Positions 1 to 7,599 are shown, numbered from the stretch's first letter. The stretch: 22,775 bases of DNA from an uncultured Haemophilus sp. (GCF_937976265.1 NZ_CALJRX010000128.1:1-22775), one strand, 5' to 3'. The notes: generated by a model not told the origin, from the letters alone. Program-made: numbers and translations.

Positions 1-705
1 CTACACTACAGGTGTAGGGACTGGATCTAAATCGATCAGATCGTCGCTGTACTGCTCTTCCATCTCCGCCTTATCAATGTCTTTGATACCATGGTCTTCC
101 ACGAACACTGCATCTCGGCTTCTGACAAGCTTTCTCTGCACCGGGTCGTAGAACCTATAACCAAACTCATCGAGACCATAACCGATGAACACACACGGCC
201 TTGTCTTCACATCGAGCTTCGATCGCTCATCTTTCGGAATGTGAACAAAGGCCTTACAACCAAAGACACGCAGATGACTGTACGAAGCTTCCTTTCCCGA
301 CCACATCCTATCCGGAACCTCAAAACCTAACGGAACACACGGTGTGAGATTCAAAACATGTACCACTGTACTCAAAGCTTCACCCCAGAAGCACCTCGGC
401 AACTGTGACTGTGAAAGCAAACATCTCACTCTCTCAACTAGTGTTCGGTTCATCCTCTCAGCTAAGCCATTCAACTGAGGAGTCTTTGGAGGTGTCTTTT
501 GATGTCGAATGCCCTGTTGCCTACAATACTCATCAAACGGGCCGCAATACTCCCCTCCATTATCTGTTCGGATACACTTGAGCTTCACACCTGTACATCT
601 TTCCACGCGGGCATGAAACTGTTTGAAGACGTCTACAACTTGATCTTTTGACTTCAACATGTACACCCAAATCTTCCTTGAATGATCATCGATAAAAGTC
701 ACAAA
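1..705 (-). mobile_element. Plant-type Ty1/copia retrotransposon pol fragment (integrase), foreign to this genome
   Basis: This stretch encodes part of a Ty1/copia polyprotein, open at base 1 with no stop. Visible marks are FIDDHSRKIWVY (first catalytic Asp), IRTDNGGEY (second Asp, residue 170 of the joined frame) and PQLNGLAERMNRT (catalytic Glu, residue 205), which is the integrase D-D-E triad. After it come FWGEAL, SYSHLRVFGCKAFVHIPKDERSKLD and FIGYGLDEFGYRFYDP, typical of plant copia integrase C-terminal regions and closest, from memory, to tobacco Tnt1-94 (Tork lineage). Base composition is richer in GC (about 48% in the first 60 bases) than the neighbouring bacterial genes, and it has no Haemophilus uptake signal. 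The family belongs to eukaryotes, so its place in a bacterial contig is best explained by a chimeric assembly or contaminating plant DNA. The family call is firm; the origin is inference. Confidence 0.9.
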
Positions 706-1071
706 CACCAAGCAGGCGGCTAATAATTTCGCACCGCGACGCCCTTTAATGCGTTTTTGCGCCCATTCGGCAAAAGCACGGTTACTACCAGAAACGGTTA
801 AAAGCGAAGTTAATACCCCAAGTAATACTAAGAAGAACACGATATTCATATTTGAATTCATGCCTTCCTCACTACTATAAACGAGAGCAACAACATTATC
901 TTTTAAATAAATAAGCGCATTCAATGGGTTGAAATCAACCAACATTAATGCACCGACAATAATCCCTGCACTTAGGGACAGCAGAACTCGGCGAGTTGCA
1001 ATTGCTAAAATAATCGCAAGTAATGCAGGAATAATTGAATAAATAGATGAAGAATAATCGACTAGTTCCAT
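685..1071 (-). pseudogene. 5' fragment of an NhaC-superfamily transporter, probable lysine transporter (LysW type), cut off by a chimeric join
   Basis: About 129 residues remain, starting MELVDYSSSIYSIIPALLAI. They include hydrophobic segments at roughly residues 10-27, 30-46 and 75-93, the loop SGSNRAFAEWAQKRIKGRRGAKLLAA, and the start of another membrane segment ending FVTFIDD. In this family FVTFIDD is normally followed by YFHSLAVG-type sequence; here it continues as HSRKIWVY from a copia integrase. Full-length relatives have well over 400 residues, so about two thirds is missing. A lysine riboswitch in the leader argues that the intact gene imports lysine and is shut off by lysine excess, as described for NhaC-like genes in Pasteurellaceae; this is inference. 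The start at 1071 has only a weak ribosome site (TTAGG). The gene is probably intact in the real organism. Confidence 0.82.
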
Positions 1072-1134
1072 TAAGTTATACCTAATAATTTAATGGAGAC
1101 AACGGCAAGAAAAGACACAATATGACCAGACCGA

Positions 1135-1305
1135 ACCGTAGCGCTCCATAGTTAATACACAAAAACTATGACAGTCACGTTCCTTTCGAAGACGTGACCA
1201 ACCGAATAAGATGACGCCTATTCGATTTCGGCAATCATTCCTTTCCTTTCCCTTCAACGCTATCCACTCCAGGAAAATACTTATAATGACCGCACCTCTA
1301 CTGTT
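1135..1305 (-). ncRNA. Lysine riboswitch (L box)
   Basis: Read on the minus strand, the leader of the transporter contains the lysine-aptamer hallmarks in order. AGAGGTGCG comes first (from about 1299 down), followed by AGTA, then a purine-rich GGGAAAGGAAAGGAA stretch, TTGCCGAAATCGAATAGG, TTATTCGGTTGGTCACG, GTGACTGTCA, and a final hairpin CATAGTT/AACTATG. GTAG at 1301-1298 can pair with CTAC at 1141-1138 to close P1. About 65 bases separate the aptamer from the start codon, enough for an expression platform. I do not see a clear rho-independent terminator there, so control of translation start is as likely as attenuation. It should turn the transporter gene off when lysine is plentiful. Confidence 0.85.
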
Positions 1306-1467
1306 GTATAGGATGGTGAGAGATTACATTAAAATGAATAAAATTACCAATAAAATCTTGCACTTTCAGTAAAATCTATTCTTTTATTAAAAATGACGTA
1401 TTAAGTTGTTAATTCATTGTTACACAATTTTATGGGTAAACGATTGCAATAGTATAGAAAACAGATC

Positions 1468-1484
1468 ACTCCATAATATGGAGT
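1468..1484. promoter_or_regulatory. Perfect 17-base palindrome upstream of hns, candidate operator
   Basis: ACTCCATAATATGGAGT has two perfect 8-base arms around one central base. It lies about 125 bases before the hns start codon and about 47 bases upstream of the candidate -35 element, in an intergenic stretch otherwise without such symmetry. It could be an operator for a dimeric regulator. No regulator is identified. Confidence 0.4.
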
Positions 1485-1530
1485 ATGATGAGATCAGACC
1501 AATTAATTCTTTAAATTAGGCGAATTAATA

Positions 1531-1559
1531 TTTACCAAATATATTATTTTCGCTATTAT
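1531..1559 (+). promoter_or_regulatory. Candidate sigma-70 promoter of hns
   Basis: TTTACC (-35) and TATTAT (-10) are separated by exactly 17 bases. The hexamers match consensus at 4 of 6 and 5 of 6 positions. Transcription would begin about 45 bases before the hns start codon. The surroundings are AT-rich, as expected for an H-NS autoregulated promoter. Confidence 0.45.
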
Positions 1560-1609
1560 TGTCTTCCTTAAAATAATTAAGCATTCACACACATAAAAAA
1601 GAGGACATC

Positions 1610-2014
1610 ATGAATGAATTAACAAAAGGTTTAACAAACCTTCGTAGTTTACGCGCCGCTGTACGCGATTTAACATTAGAACAAGCTGAAAGTTCACTTT
1701 TAAAATTACAAGCTGCTGTTGAAGAAAAACGTGCTCAAGCAGCTGAAATTGAACAAGCGGAACAAGAGCGTCGTGCGCGTATCGCAAAATATAAAGAATT
1801 AATTAAACAAGAAGGTATCACTGCAGAAGAATTAACTGCAATTATCGGTATTGCGCCTTCTTCAATTCGTAAAAAACGTGAACCTCGTCCAGCAAAATAC
1901 AAATATACTGATGAAACTGGTCAAGAAAGAACATGGACTGGTCAAGGCCGCACACCTCGTGTGATTCAAAAGGCCTTAGATAAAGGTGCCTCTTTAGCTT
2001 CTTTCGAAATCTAA
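1610..2014 (+). CDS. hns: H-NS family nucleoid-associated DNA-binding protein
   Basis: A 134-residue protein of usual H-NS length. Residues about 1-65 are helical and charged (LRSLRAAVRDLTLEQAESSLLKLQAAVEEKRAQ) and form the oligomerisation coiled coil. After a linker, residues about 90-134 are the C-terminal DNA-binding domain with the core KYKYTDETGQERTWTGQGRTPRVIQKAL, where TGQGRTP is the minor-groove AT-hook-like loop. It binds AT-rich, often foreign, DNA and silences transcription. The start is supported by AGAGGACATC just before ATG. It has its own promoter candidate and terminator, so it is a single-gene unit placed before purU, as in H. influenzae. Confidence 0.95.
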   Translation: MNELTKGLTNLRSLRAAVRDLTLEQAESSLLKLQAAVEEKRAQAAEIEQAEQERRARIAKYKELIKQEGITAEELTAIIGIAPSSIRKKREPRPAKYKYTDETGQERTWTGQGRTPRVIQKALDKGASLASFEI

Positions 2015-2031
2015 TTTCATATTAACAATGT

Positions 2032-2062
2032 AGAACCCATTTTTATGGGTTCTCTTTTTTTA
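2032..2062 (+). terminator. Rho-independent terminator of hns
   Basis: AGAACCCAT and ATGGGTTCT form a perfect 9-base stem around a TTTT loop, followed by CTTTTTTTATTTA. It lies 17 bases after the hns stop codon and 23 bases before the purU start. Confidence 0.9.
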
Positions 2063-2084
2063 TTTACTTTGCAAAATATTCATT

Positions 2085-2921
2085 ATGTTAGAAAAGAAAA
2101 TATTACTGACCGACTGTCCCGATGATAAAGGCTTAATCGCCAAAATCACCAATATTTGTTACAAACACCAATTAAATATCCTTCACAATAATGAGTTTGT
2201 TGATTTTGAAACGAAGCATTTCTTTATGCGTACAGAATTAGAAGGGATTTTTAATGAAGAAACCTTGCTAGCTGATTTAGATTATAGTTTGCCGAAAGGG
2301 ACAAACTGTCGCCTAATCAGTGCAAAACGTAAACGTATCGTGATTTTAGTGACCAAAGAAGCCCATTGCTTAGGTGATATTTTAATGAAAAATTACTACG
2401 GTGCGTTAAACGTAGAAATTGCGGCAGTAATTGGAAATCACGATAATTTACGCGAATTAGTTGAACGCTTTGATATTCCATTCCATTGTGTCAGTCATGA
2501 AGGTCTCACTCGTGTGGAACACGATAAATTGCTTGCTGAAAAAATTGATGAATATGCACCTGATTATATTGTTTTAGCGAAATATATGCGTGTATTAAAT
2601 CCAGAATTCGTAGCGCGTTATCCAAATCGTGTGATTAATATTCACCATTCATTCTTACCCGCATTTATTGGGGCAAAACCTTATCAACAAGCCTATGAAC
2701 GTGGCGTAAAAATCATTGGTGCAACGGCTCACTTTATTAATAATGAATTAGATCAAGGTCCGATCATTATGCAAAATGTGATTAATGTGGATCACACTTA
2801 CTCTGCCGATGCCATGATGCGTGCAGGCCGTGATGTGGAAAAAACAGTATTAAGCCGTGCGCTTGATCTTGCCTTACATGATCGTATTTTTGTGTATAAA
2901 AATAAAACGGTGGTCTTGTAA
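2085..2921 (+). CDS. purU: Formyltetrahydrofolate deformylase
   Basis: PurU hydrolyses 10-formyl-tetrahydrofolate to formate and tetrahydrofolate, supplying formate for PurT and balancing one-carbon pools. The 278 residues have an N-terminal ACT regulatory domain (about 5-80, DDKGLIAKITNICYKHQLNI), then a formyltransferase-fold hydrolase domain. That domain has the catalytic HHSFLPAFIGA motif, whose histidine lies in IHH, and the conserved aspartate in NELDQGPII. Length matches E. coli PurU (280). The start is set by homology, since only a poor ribosome site precedes it. Its stop codon overlaps the aroA start by one base (TAATG), so the two are probably translationally coupled. Confidence 0.95.
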   Translation: MLEKKILLTDCPDDKGLIAKITNICYKHQLNILHNNEFVDFETKHFFMRTELEGIFNEETLLADLDYSLPKGTNCRLISAKRKRIVILVTKEAHCLGDILMKNYYGALNVEIAAVIGNHDNLRELVERFDIPFHCVSHEGLTRVEHDKLLAEKIDEYAPDYIVLAKYMRVLNPEFVARYPNRVINIHHSFLPAFIGAKPYQQAYERGVKIIGATAHFINNELDQGPIIMQNVINVDHTYSADAMMRAGRDVEKTVLSRALDLALHDRIFVYKNKTVVL

Positions 2922-4219
2922 TGAAAGCAATCACTTTAGAGCCAATTTCTCGCATTGCAGGTGAGATCAACTTACCTGGCTCGAAAAGTTTATCAAACCG
3001 TGCATTATTATTAGCCGCATTAGCTAGAGGCACCACAACGGTCACTAACTTGTTAGACAGTGATGACATTCGTCATATGCTAAACGCCCTTAAAGCTTTA
3101 GGTGTAAATTACCAGCTTTCTGAAGACAAAACTTGCTGTGAAGTTGAAGGCTTGGGTGGCGCGTTTCAGGTTGAAAATGGCTTATCACTGTTTCTCGGCA
3201 ATGCTGGCACAGCCATGCGCCCTTTAACTGCGGCGCTTTGTTTAAAAGGCAACACAGAAGGTGAAGTCATTTTGACTGGTGAGCCTCGTATGAAAGAACG
3301 CCCAATCAAACATTTGGTTGATGCACTTCTTCAAGCGGGCGCTAATGTTCGTTATTTAGAAAATGACGGCTACCCACCGCTTGCGATTCGCAATCAAGGG
3401 ATTAAAGGTGGCGTAGTTAAAATTGATGGCTCAATTTCTTCTCAATTTTTGACCGCACTTTTAATGGCTGCCCCTCTTGCTGAAGGCGATTTAGATATCC
3501 ATATTGTGGGTGATTTAGTCTCAAAACCTTATATTGATATTACCCTCGCGATGATGAAAGATTTTGGTGTTTCGGTTGAAAATCAACATTATCAAGTATT
3601 TAAGGTGAAAGGTAACCAATCCTATTTGTCACCAGGTAAATACATGGTAGAAGGTGATGCTTCATCTGCTTCTTATTTCCTTGCTGCTGCCGCGATTAAA
3701 GGCAACGTAAAAGTGACAGGAATTGGCAAGCATTCCATTCAAGGCGACCGCCTATTTGCTGATGTGCTAGAAAAAATGGGAGCCAAAATCACTTGGGGTG
3801 AAGATTTTATTCAAGCAGAACAAGCGGAACTCCATGGCATTGATATGGATATGAACCACATTCCTGATGCAGCCATGACAATAGCGACAACCGCCTTATT
3901 TGCAAAGGGTGAAACCGTTATTCGCAACATTTATAACTGGCGTGTGAAAGAAACTGATCGCCTTTCAGCGATGGCTGCCGAGTTACGAAAAGTCGGGGCA
4001 GAAGTTGAAGAAGGTGAAGATTTTATTCGCATTCAACCGCTTGCTCTTTCTCAATTTAAACATGCTGAAATTGAGACCTATAACGATCACCGTATGGCAA
4101 TGTGCTTTGCGTTGATTGCGTTATCGGATACACCGGTAACCATTTTAGATCCAAAATGTACGGCTAAAACGTTCCCAACATTCTTCGATGAATTTGAGAA
4201 ATTAAGTATTCGAAACTAA
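2921..4219 (+). CDS. aroA: 3-phosphoshikimate 1-carboxyvinyltransferase (EPSP synthase)
   Basis: Joins phosphoenolpyruvate to shikimate 3-phosphate, the sixth step of the shikimate pathway to aromatic amino acids and folate precursors. The protein has 432 residues (E. coli 427). Active-site motifs are present: LPGSKSLSNRALLLAAL near the N-terminus, LFLGNAGTAMRPLTAAL with the PEP-binding NAGTAMR, SSQFLTALLMA, PDAAMTIA with the catalytic Asp, WRVKETDRL and NDHRMAMCFAL. It is a glyphosate-sensitive class I type by its NAGTAMRP motif (family knowledge). It overlaps the purU stop by one base and ends in a strong terminator, so purU-aroA form a two-gene unit. Confidence 0.97.
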   Translation: MKAITLEPISRIAGEINLPGSKSLSNRALLLAALARGTTTVTNLLDSDDIRHMLNALKALGVNYQLSEDKTCCEVEGLGGAFQVENGLSLFLGNAGTAMRPLTAALCLKGNTEGEVILTGEPRMKERPIKHLVDALLQAGANVRYLENDGYPPLAIRNQGIKGGVVKIDGSISSQFLTALLMAAPLAEGDLDIHIVGDLVSKPYIDITLAMMKDFGVSVENQHYQVFKVKGNQSYLSPGKYMVEGDASSASYFLAAAAIKGNVKVTGIGKHSIQGDRLFADVLEKMGAKITWGEDFIQAEQAELHGIDMDMNHIPDAAMTIATTALFAKGETVIRNIYNWRVKETDRLSAMAAELRKVGAEVEEGEDFIRIQPLALSQFKHAEIETYNDHRMAMCFALIALSDTPVTILDPKCTAKTFPTFFDEFEKLSIRN

Positions 4220-4232
4220 TGCTAAAATAACA

Positions 4233-4265
4233 AAAGGCGAACCAATTGAGGTTCGCCTTTTTCTT
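4233..4265 (+). terminator. Rho-independent terminator of aroA
   Basis: AAAGGCGAACC and GGTTCGCCTTT form an 11-base perfect stem around AATTGA, followed by TTCTTTCTC. The A-rich left flank makes it partly bidirectional, so it could also serve the opposing drug-exporter gene that ends at 4302. Confidence 0.85.
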
Positions 4266-4301
4266 TCTCAAAAACACCGTCAAAAATGACCGCACTTTTC
4301 A

Positions 4302-5477
4302 CTACTCAGCTGAATTTGGAATTTTATGACGAATCATCCAATAAATAACTAAAGCTAATACACTACAAGTTAAAATTACCAAAGCCGTTGAATAGAAAAT
4401 ATTACCGATTCCGACTAATGGTGAAACCACGCCACCTAAAAAGAATGGAGCAAAACCTAATAAAGCAGATGCACTACCTGCATATTGGCGTTCACTTTCC
4501 ATGGCTAAAGAAGAAATAGCCGGAAAAGTAATGCCCATAAATAACAACATAGCAAAGAAACCGATTTCAACAAATAACCAGTGTGGCTGAATAATTAAAA
4601 CAGCAATGGTATAAAGTGCAGCAACCACAAAAGCAAATACGCCAATAGCCAATGCCTTACGATTTGCCAATTTACCACCAACATTTGACCCGATAACTAA
4701 CGCTGCGCCATTCACACCAAAACATAAACTAAAGACAAATGCACTCAACCCATAGAAACTTTGAAAAATAAATGGCGAAGCCGCAATATAGGCGAACATG
4801 GAACCAAGCAAGAAACTTTGAATTCCTACATAGCTCATAAATAAGCGATTTTTGATAATCACACCAAACGTCAAAAAGGTGGAAAATATTGAACCTTGTA
4901 AGCGATTTTCGATGCTTAAGCTTTCTTTTAAACGGAAGCAGAAAAGTAAAACTATCACACCAATCAATGCAAGGAAAACAAATACGCCTTTCCAACTGAT
5001 GTATTCCAACAATAAACTACCAAAGATTGGTGAAATAATTGGGGCAAGTCCGTTAATTGTCATTAATAAACCAAAGAAACGCGTCATTTCACGTCCGCGA
5101 TAAAGATCCGTTACGACTGCACGAGAAATAACTACACTTCCTGCTGAAGAAAGCCCTTGAATCACACGCAAGACAATCATCGCTTCAATATTAGGCGAAT
5201 AAACAATTAAGACCGTGCTGATAATATAAATCACCAATGAGATAATAAGCGGAATTTTTCGCCCAAATTTGTCACTAAGAGGCCCGAGAAGTAACTGCCC
5301 CACCGCTAGACCAATCATGGCGGTGGTGAGCGTAAGTTGTGTCATTGAGGCACTTGTTTCAAAAAAGCTCGCGAGTTGCGGCAGTGAAGGTAAATAAAGA
5401 TCCACCACAAACGGACCAAAGGCTGAAAGGACACCAAGTAATAAGACAAGAAAAAGTTTTGAATTTGCTTTCGTCAT
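4302..5477 (-). CDS. bcr: Bcr/CflA-family multidrug exporter (major facilitator superfamily)
   Basis: A 12-helix inner-membrane drug:proton antiporter of the DHA1 group. The start chosen is the internal ATG giving MTKANSKLFLVLLLGVLSAFGPFVVDLYLPSLP, because TTGAGGATTTTT directly precedes it; the frame is open 17 codons further upstream but without a ribosome site. This gives 391 residues, close to E. coli Bcr (396). Bcr/CflA features are DLYLPSLPQLA in helix 1, the MFS motif A-like QLLLGPLSDKFGRKIPL between helices 2 and 3, and RVIQGLSSAGSVVISRAVVTDLYRG in helices 4-5. Substrates cannot be told from sequence; Bcr in E. coli exports bicyclomycin, sulfonamides and dipeptides. It is transcribed towards aroA and follows folE on the same strand, beyond a hairpin. 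Confidence 0.88.
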   Translation of the reverse strand: MTKANSKLFLVLLLGVLSAFGPFVVDLYLPSLPQLASFFETSASMTQLTLTTAMIGLAVGQLLLGPLSDKFGRKIPLIISLVIYIISTVLIVYSPNIEAMIVLRVIQGLSSAGSVVISRAVVTDLYRGREMTRFFGLLMTINGLAPIISPIFGSLLLEYISWKGVFVFLALIGVIVLLFCFRLKESLSIENRLQGSIFSTFLTFGVIIKNRLFMSYVGIQSFLLGSMFAYIAASPFIFQSFYGLSAFVFSLCFGVNGAALVIGSNVGGKLANRKALAIGVFAFVVAALYTIAVLIIQPHWLFVEIGFFAMLLFMGITFPAISSLAMESERQYAGSASALLGFAPFFLGGVVSPLVGIGNIFYSTALVILTCSVLALVIYWMIRHKIPNSAE

Positions 5478-5540
5478 AAAAATCCTCAATAAAACTGAAG
5501 AGGCTGATCTTAACTTATATCCGTACAATTAGTAAACAGA

Positions 5541-5562
5541 AAGCACCGAGTATTCGGTGCTT
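5541..5562 (-). terminator. Hairpin after folE, probable terminator
   Basis: AAGCACCGA and TCGGTGCTT form a perfect 9-base stem with a 4-base loop, 8 bases after the folE stop codon. The downstream minus-strand tail (TCTGTTTAC) is only partly U-rich, so termination may be incomplete and allow some read-through into bcr. Confidence 0.65.
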
Positions 5563-5569
5563 CTGCTCA

Positions 5570-6226
5570 TTACTTCTGAATGGAAGAGAGAAATTCTTTG
5601 CGGGTTTCGCGATCTTCTAAAAAGACCCCGCCATAGGCTGATGTCACGGTATAACTATGGGTATCTTTTACCCCACGCGCTTTCACACAGAAATGTGTCG
5701 CTTTCACATAAACTGCCACATCATCGGTTTCTAAAATGGTTTGAAATGCCGTTAAAAGCTGTTCGGTTAAACGCTCTTGCACTTGTGGACGTTGCGCAAA
5801 AAACGCCACAATGCGATTGATTTTAGACAAGCCAATCACCCAATCTTTTGGGTAATACGCGACGGCAACATTACCATCAATCGTCACAAAATGATGTTCA
5901 CAAGTACTGGTCAAGGTGATGTCATTCACTTGCACCATTTCGCTCACTTTCATTTGGTTTTTGATTTTCGTCATTTTCGGGAAATTGGCGTAGTCCATTC
6001 CACTGAAAATTTCATCAATAAACATTTTGGCTAAGCGATTTGGCGTTTCTTCTAAGCTATCATCACGTAGATCTAACCCAATCAATTTCATCACTTCACG
6101 CATATGCGAAGCAATCGCCGCACGGCGCTCATCTTTACATTGAGTCGGATCAATCATTGGTGTTTCGATGCCTTTGGCTACCAAGGCTCGGCGGACACTT
6201 TCCGCATCAGGTGAAATCGCGTTCAT
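5570..6226 (-). CDS. folE: GTP cyclohydrolase I
   Basis: Converts GTP to 7,8-dihydroneopterin triphosphate, the first step of tetrahydrofolate synthesis. It is a homodecameric, zinc-dependent, cytosolic enzyme. The 218 residues (E. coli 222) contain the zinc ligands C109 and H112 in STCEHHF and C180 in THFCVKARGV, each one position lower than in E. coli. RDDSLEETPNRLAKMFIDEIFSGMDY and GLSKINRIVAFFAQRPQVQERLT are also typical. The start has a weak ribosome site (TGGAA). It faces away from moeA, and both are pterin-related genes that begin with GTP as precursor, though they serve different cofactors. Confidence 0.97.
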   Translation of the reverse strand: MNAISPDAESVRRALVAKGIETPMIDPTQCKDERRAAIASHMREVMKLIGLDLRDDSLEETPNRLAKMFIDEIFSGMDYANFPKMTKIKNQMKVSEMVQVNDITLTSTCEHHFVTIDGNVAVAYYPKDWVIGLSKINRIVAFFAQRPQVQERLTEQLLTAFQTILETDDVAVYVKATHFCVKARGVKDTHSYTVTSAYGGVFLEDRETRKEFLSSIQK

Positions 6227-6321
6227 TCACGTTCCATTTATAAAAAAATAATGCGCCATTCTAGCAAAAGATGAATTATTCGTAAAATGCGAAAAATCAC
6301 CCTAATTTATTAATTTCCTTC

Positions 6322-6345
6322 ATATTGTATTTCGGGCTACAATAT
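6322..6345. promoter_or_regulatory. Inverted repeat upstream of moeA, candidate operator
   Basis: ATATTGTA and TACAATAT are perfect inverted 8-base arms separated by 8 bases (TTTCGGGC). The repeat sits in the folE-moeA divergent intergenic region, 36 bases before the moeA start. It may bind a regulator or fold as an RNA hairpin in the moeA leader. No regulator is recognised. Confidence 0.35.
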
Positions 6346-6381
6346 ATCCACTTTTATTTCGCTCAACCCAAAGGATTGATT

Positions 6382-7599
6382 ATGTTGCCACTTGAAGATG
6401 CCTTGGCGCAAATGCTCAACCAACTTCCCTTCCCAACAAAAACTGAAACACTGGCTTTAACTGAAGCCGCAAATCGTGTCTGTGCGGAAGATGTGATTTC
6501 TCCAATTAACGTGCCTTCTTTTGATAACTCCGCGATGGATGGTTATGCAATTCGTTTAGCCGATTTACAGCAATCTATGACGCTTTCTGTCGCAGGAAAA
6601 TCCTTTGCGGGTAATCCGTTTCAAGGGGAATGGGTCGCACAAAGTGCGGTCAGAATTATGACAGGTGCGATGATTCCTGAAGGTGCTGATGCAGTGGTTA
6701 TGCAAGAAGATGTCACTGTCAATGAAGATGGTTCTGTTACCTTTTCTGCCTTGCCTAAAGCCAATCAGAATATTCGCCGCATTGGTGAAGATGTGAAAAA
6801 AGGTGATGTGGTATTACATCAAGGGGATGAGTTAAATGCCGTTTCTTTACCTTTACTTGCATCATTAGGCATCGCTGAAGTGAAAGCTTTCCCACGATTA
6901 AAAGTGGCCGTGCTTTCAACCGGCGATGAATTAGTCCCTGTCGGCCAACCGTTACAAGCTGGGCAAATTTACGATACCAACCGTTTCACCGTCAAATTAA
7001 TGCTAGAAAAATTAAATTGTGACGTGCTCGACTTCGGTATTCTGCCGGATAACCAAGCTGAATTTGAAGCGGCTTTTGTGAAAGCACAAGCTCAGGCAGA
7101 TCTTGTCATCACGAGTGGCGGGGTTTCGGTGGGTGAAGCTGACTTCACGAAAACCGTGTTAGAAAAAGTGGGCCAAGTGAATTTCTGGAAAATTGCGATG
7201 AAACCCGGCAAGCCATTTGCTTTCGGTAAATTAGAAAATGCTTGGTTCTGCGGTTTACCCGGCAATCCCGTTTCTGCATTAGTGACATTCTATCAATTAG
7301 TTCAACCGGCTATCGCCAAATTAAGCGGTAAAAAACACCCGAAAAAACAACCGCACTTTCAAGCGATTGCTCAAACCAATTTGAAAAAAGCACCAGGACG
7401 TTTAGATTTCCAACGCGGTTTCTATCAAATTAATGAAAATGGTCAACTTGAAGTGCAACCAGTGGGTTTCCAAGGTTCCCATTTATTCAGTTCTTTTGTG
7501 AAAAGTAACTGCTTTATTCGACTTGAAAAAGATCGTGGTAATGTCGCGGCGGGCGAAATCGTCACCATTGAACCGTTTAATCACCTATTGGGGCAATAA
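6382..7599 (+). CDS. moeA: Molybdopterin molybdenumtransferase MoeA
   Basis: Inserts molybdate into adenylylated molybdopterin, giving active molybdenum cofactor. I start it at 6382 (MLPLEDALAQML), which has AAGGATTGATT before it and aligns with the E. coli N-terminus; the frame stays open to 6325 without support. The product has 405 residues. Family signatures are VPSFDNSAMDGYA, GKSFAGNPFQGEW, RIMTGAMIPEGADAVVMQED, STGDEL, IYDTNR, TSGGVSVGEADF and CGLPGNPVSALVTF. The middle part is the MoaB/Mog-like domain and the last ~75 residues form the beta-barrel domain IV. Two uptake signals lie inside (6642 and 7350). Its stop shares one base with the moeB start (TAATG). Confidence 0.96.
   Translation: MLPLEDALAQMLNQLPFPTKTETLALTEAANRVCAEDVISPINVPSFDNSAMDGYAIRLADLQQSMTLSVAGKSFAGNPFQGEWVAQSAVRIMTGAMIPEGADAVVMQEDVTVNEDGSVTFSALPKANQNIRRIGEDVKKGDVVLHQGDELNAVSLPLLASLGIAEVKAFPRLKVAVLSTGDELVPVGQPLQAGQIYDTNRFTVKLMLEKLNCDVLDFGILPDNQAEFEAAFVKAQAQADLVITSGGVSVGEADFTKTVLEKVGQVNFWKIAMKPGKPFAFGKLENAWFCGLPGNPVSALVTFYQLVQPAIAKLSGKKHPKKQPHFQAIAQTNLKKAPGRLDFQRGFYQINENGQLEVQPVGFQGSHLFSSFVKSNCFIRLEKDRGNVAAGEIVTIEPFNHLLGQ

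Larger units (their letters stand above)
1306..1609. other. Divergent regulatory region between the transporter and hns
   Basis: About 300 bases without a gene. It is very AT-rich and must hold the promoter of the leftward riboswitch transcript and that of the rightward hns transcript. I see a perfect palindrome (1468-1484) and a good hns promoter candidate (1531-1559). No convincing leftward promoter could be picked by eye; TTGGTA with TAATCT 18 bases further on the minus strand is a weak possibility. No ORF of interest is present. Confidence 0.6.

Noticed and set aside
1..1071. A 356-residue fusion of membrane transporter and integrase as a new gene type
   Set aside because: The two halves have different phylogenetic origin and composition and meet in a peptide natural to both, so an artefact explains it better than a functional fusion.
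2782..3069. 95-residue frame antisense to purU/aroA
   Set aside because: Overlaps two conserved genes on the opposite strand; a shadow frame.
5478..5528. Longer start for the Bcr-like exporter
   Set aside because: The 17 extra codons lack a ribosome site and are not part of the family's N-terminus; the ATG at 5477 has GAGG at good spacing.
6325..6381. Longer start for moeA
   Set aside because: It crosses the inverted repeat and has no ribosome site; homology and AAGGA support 6382.
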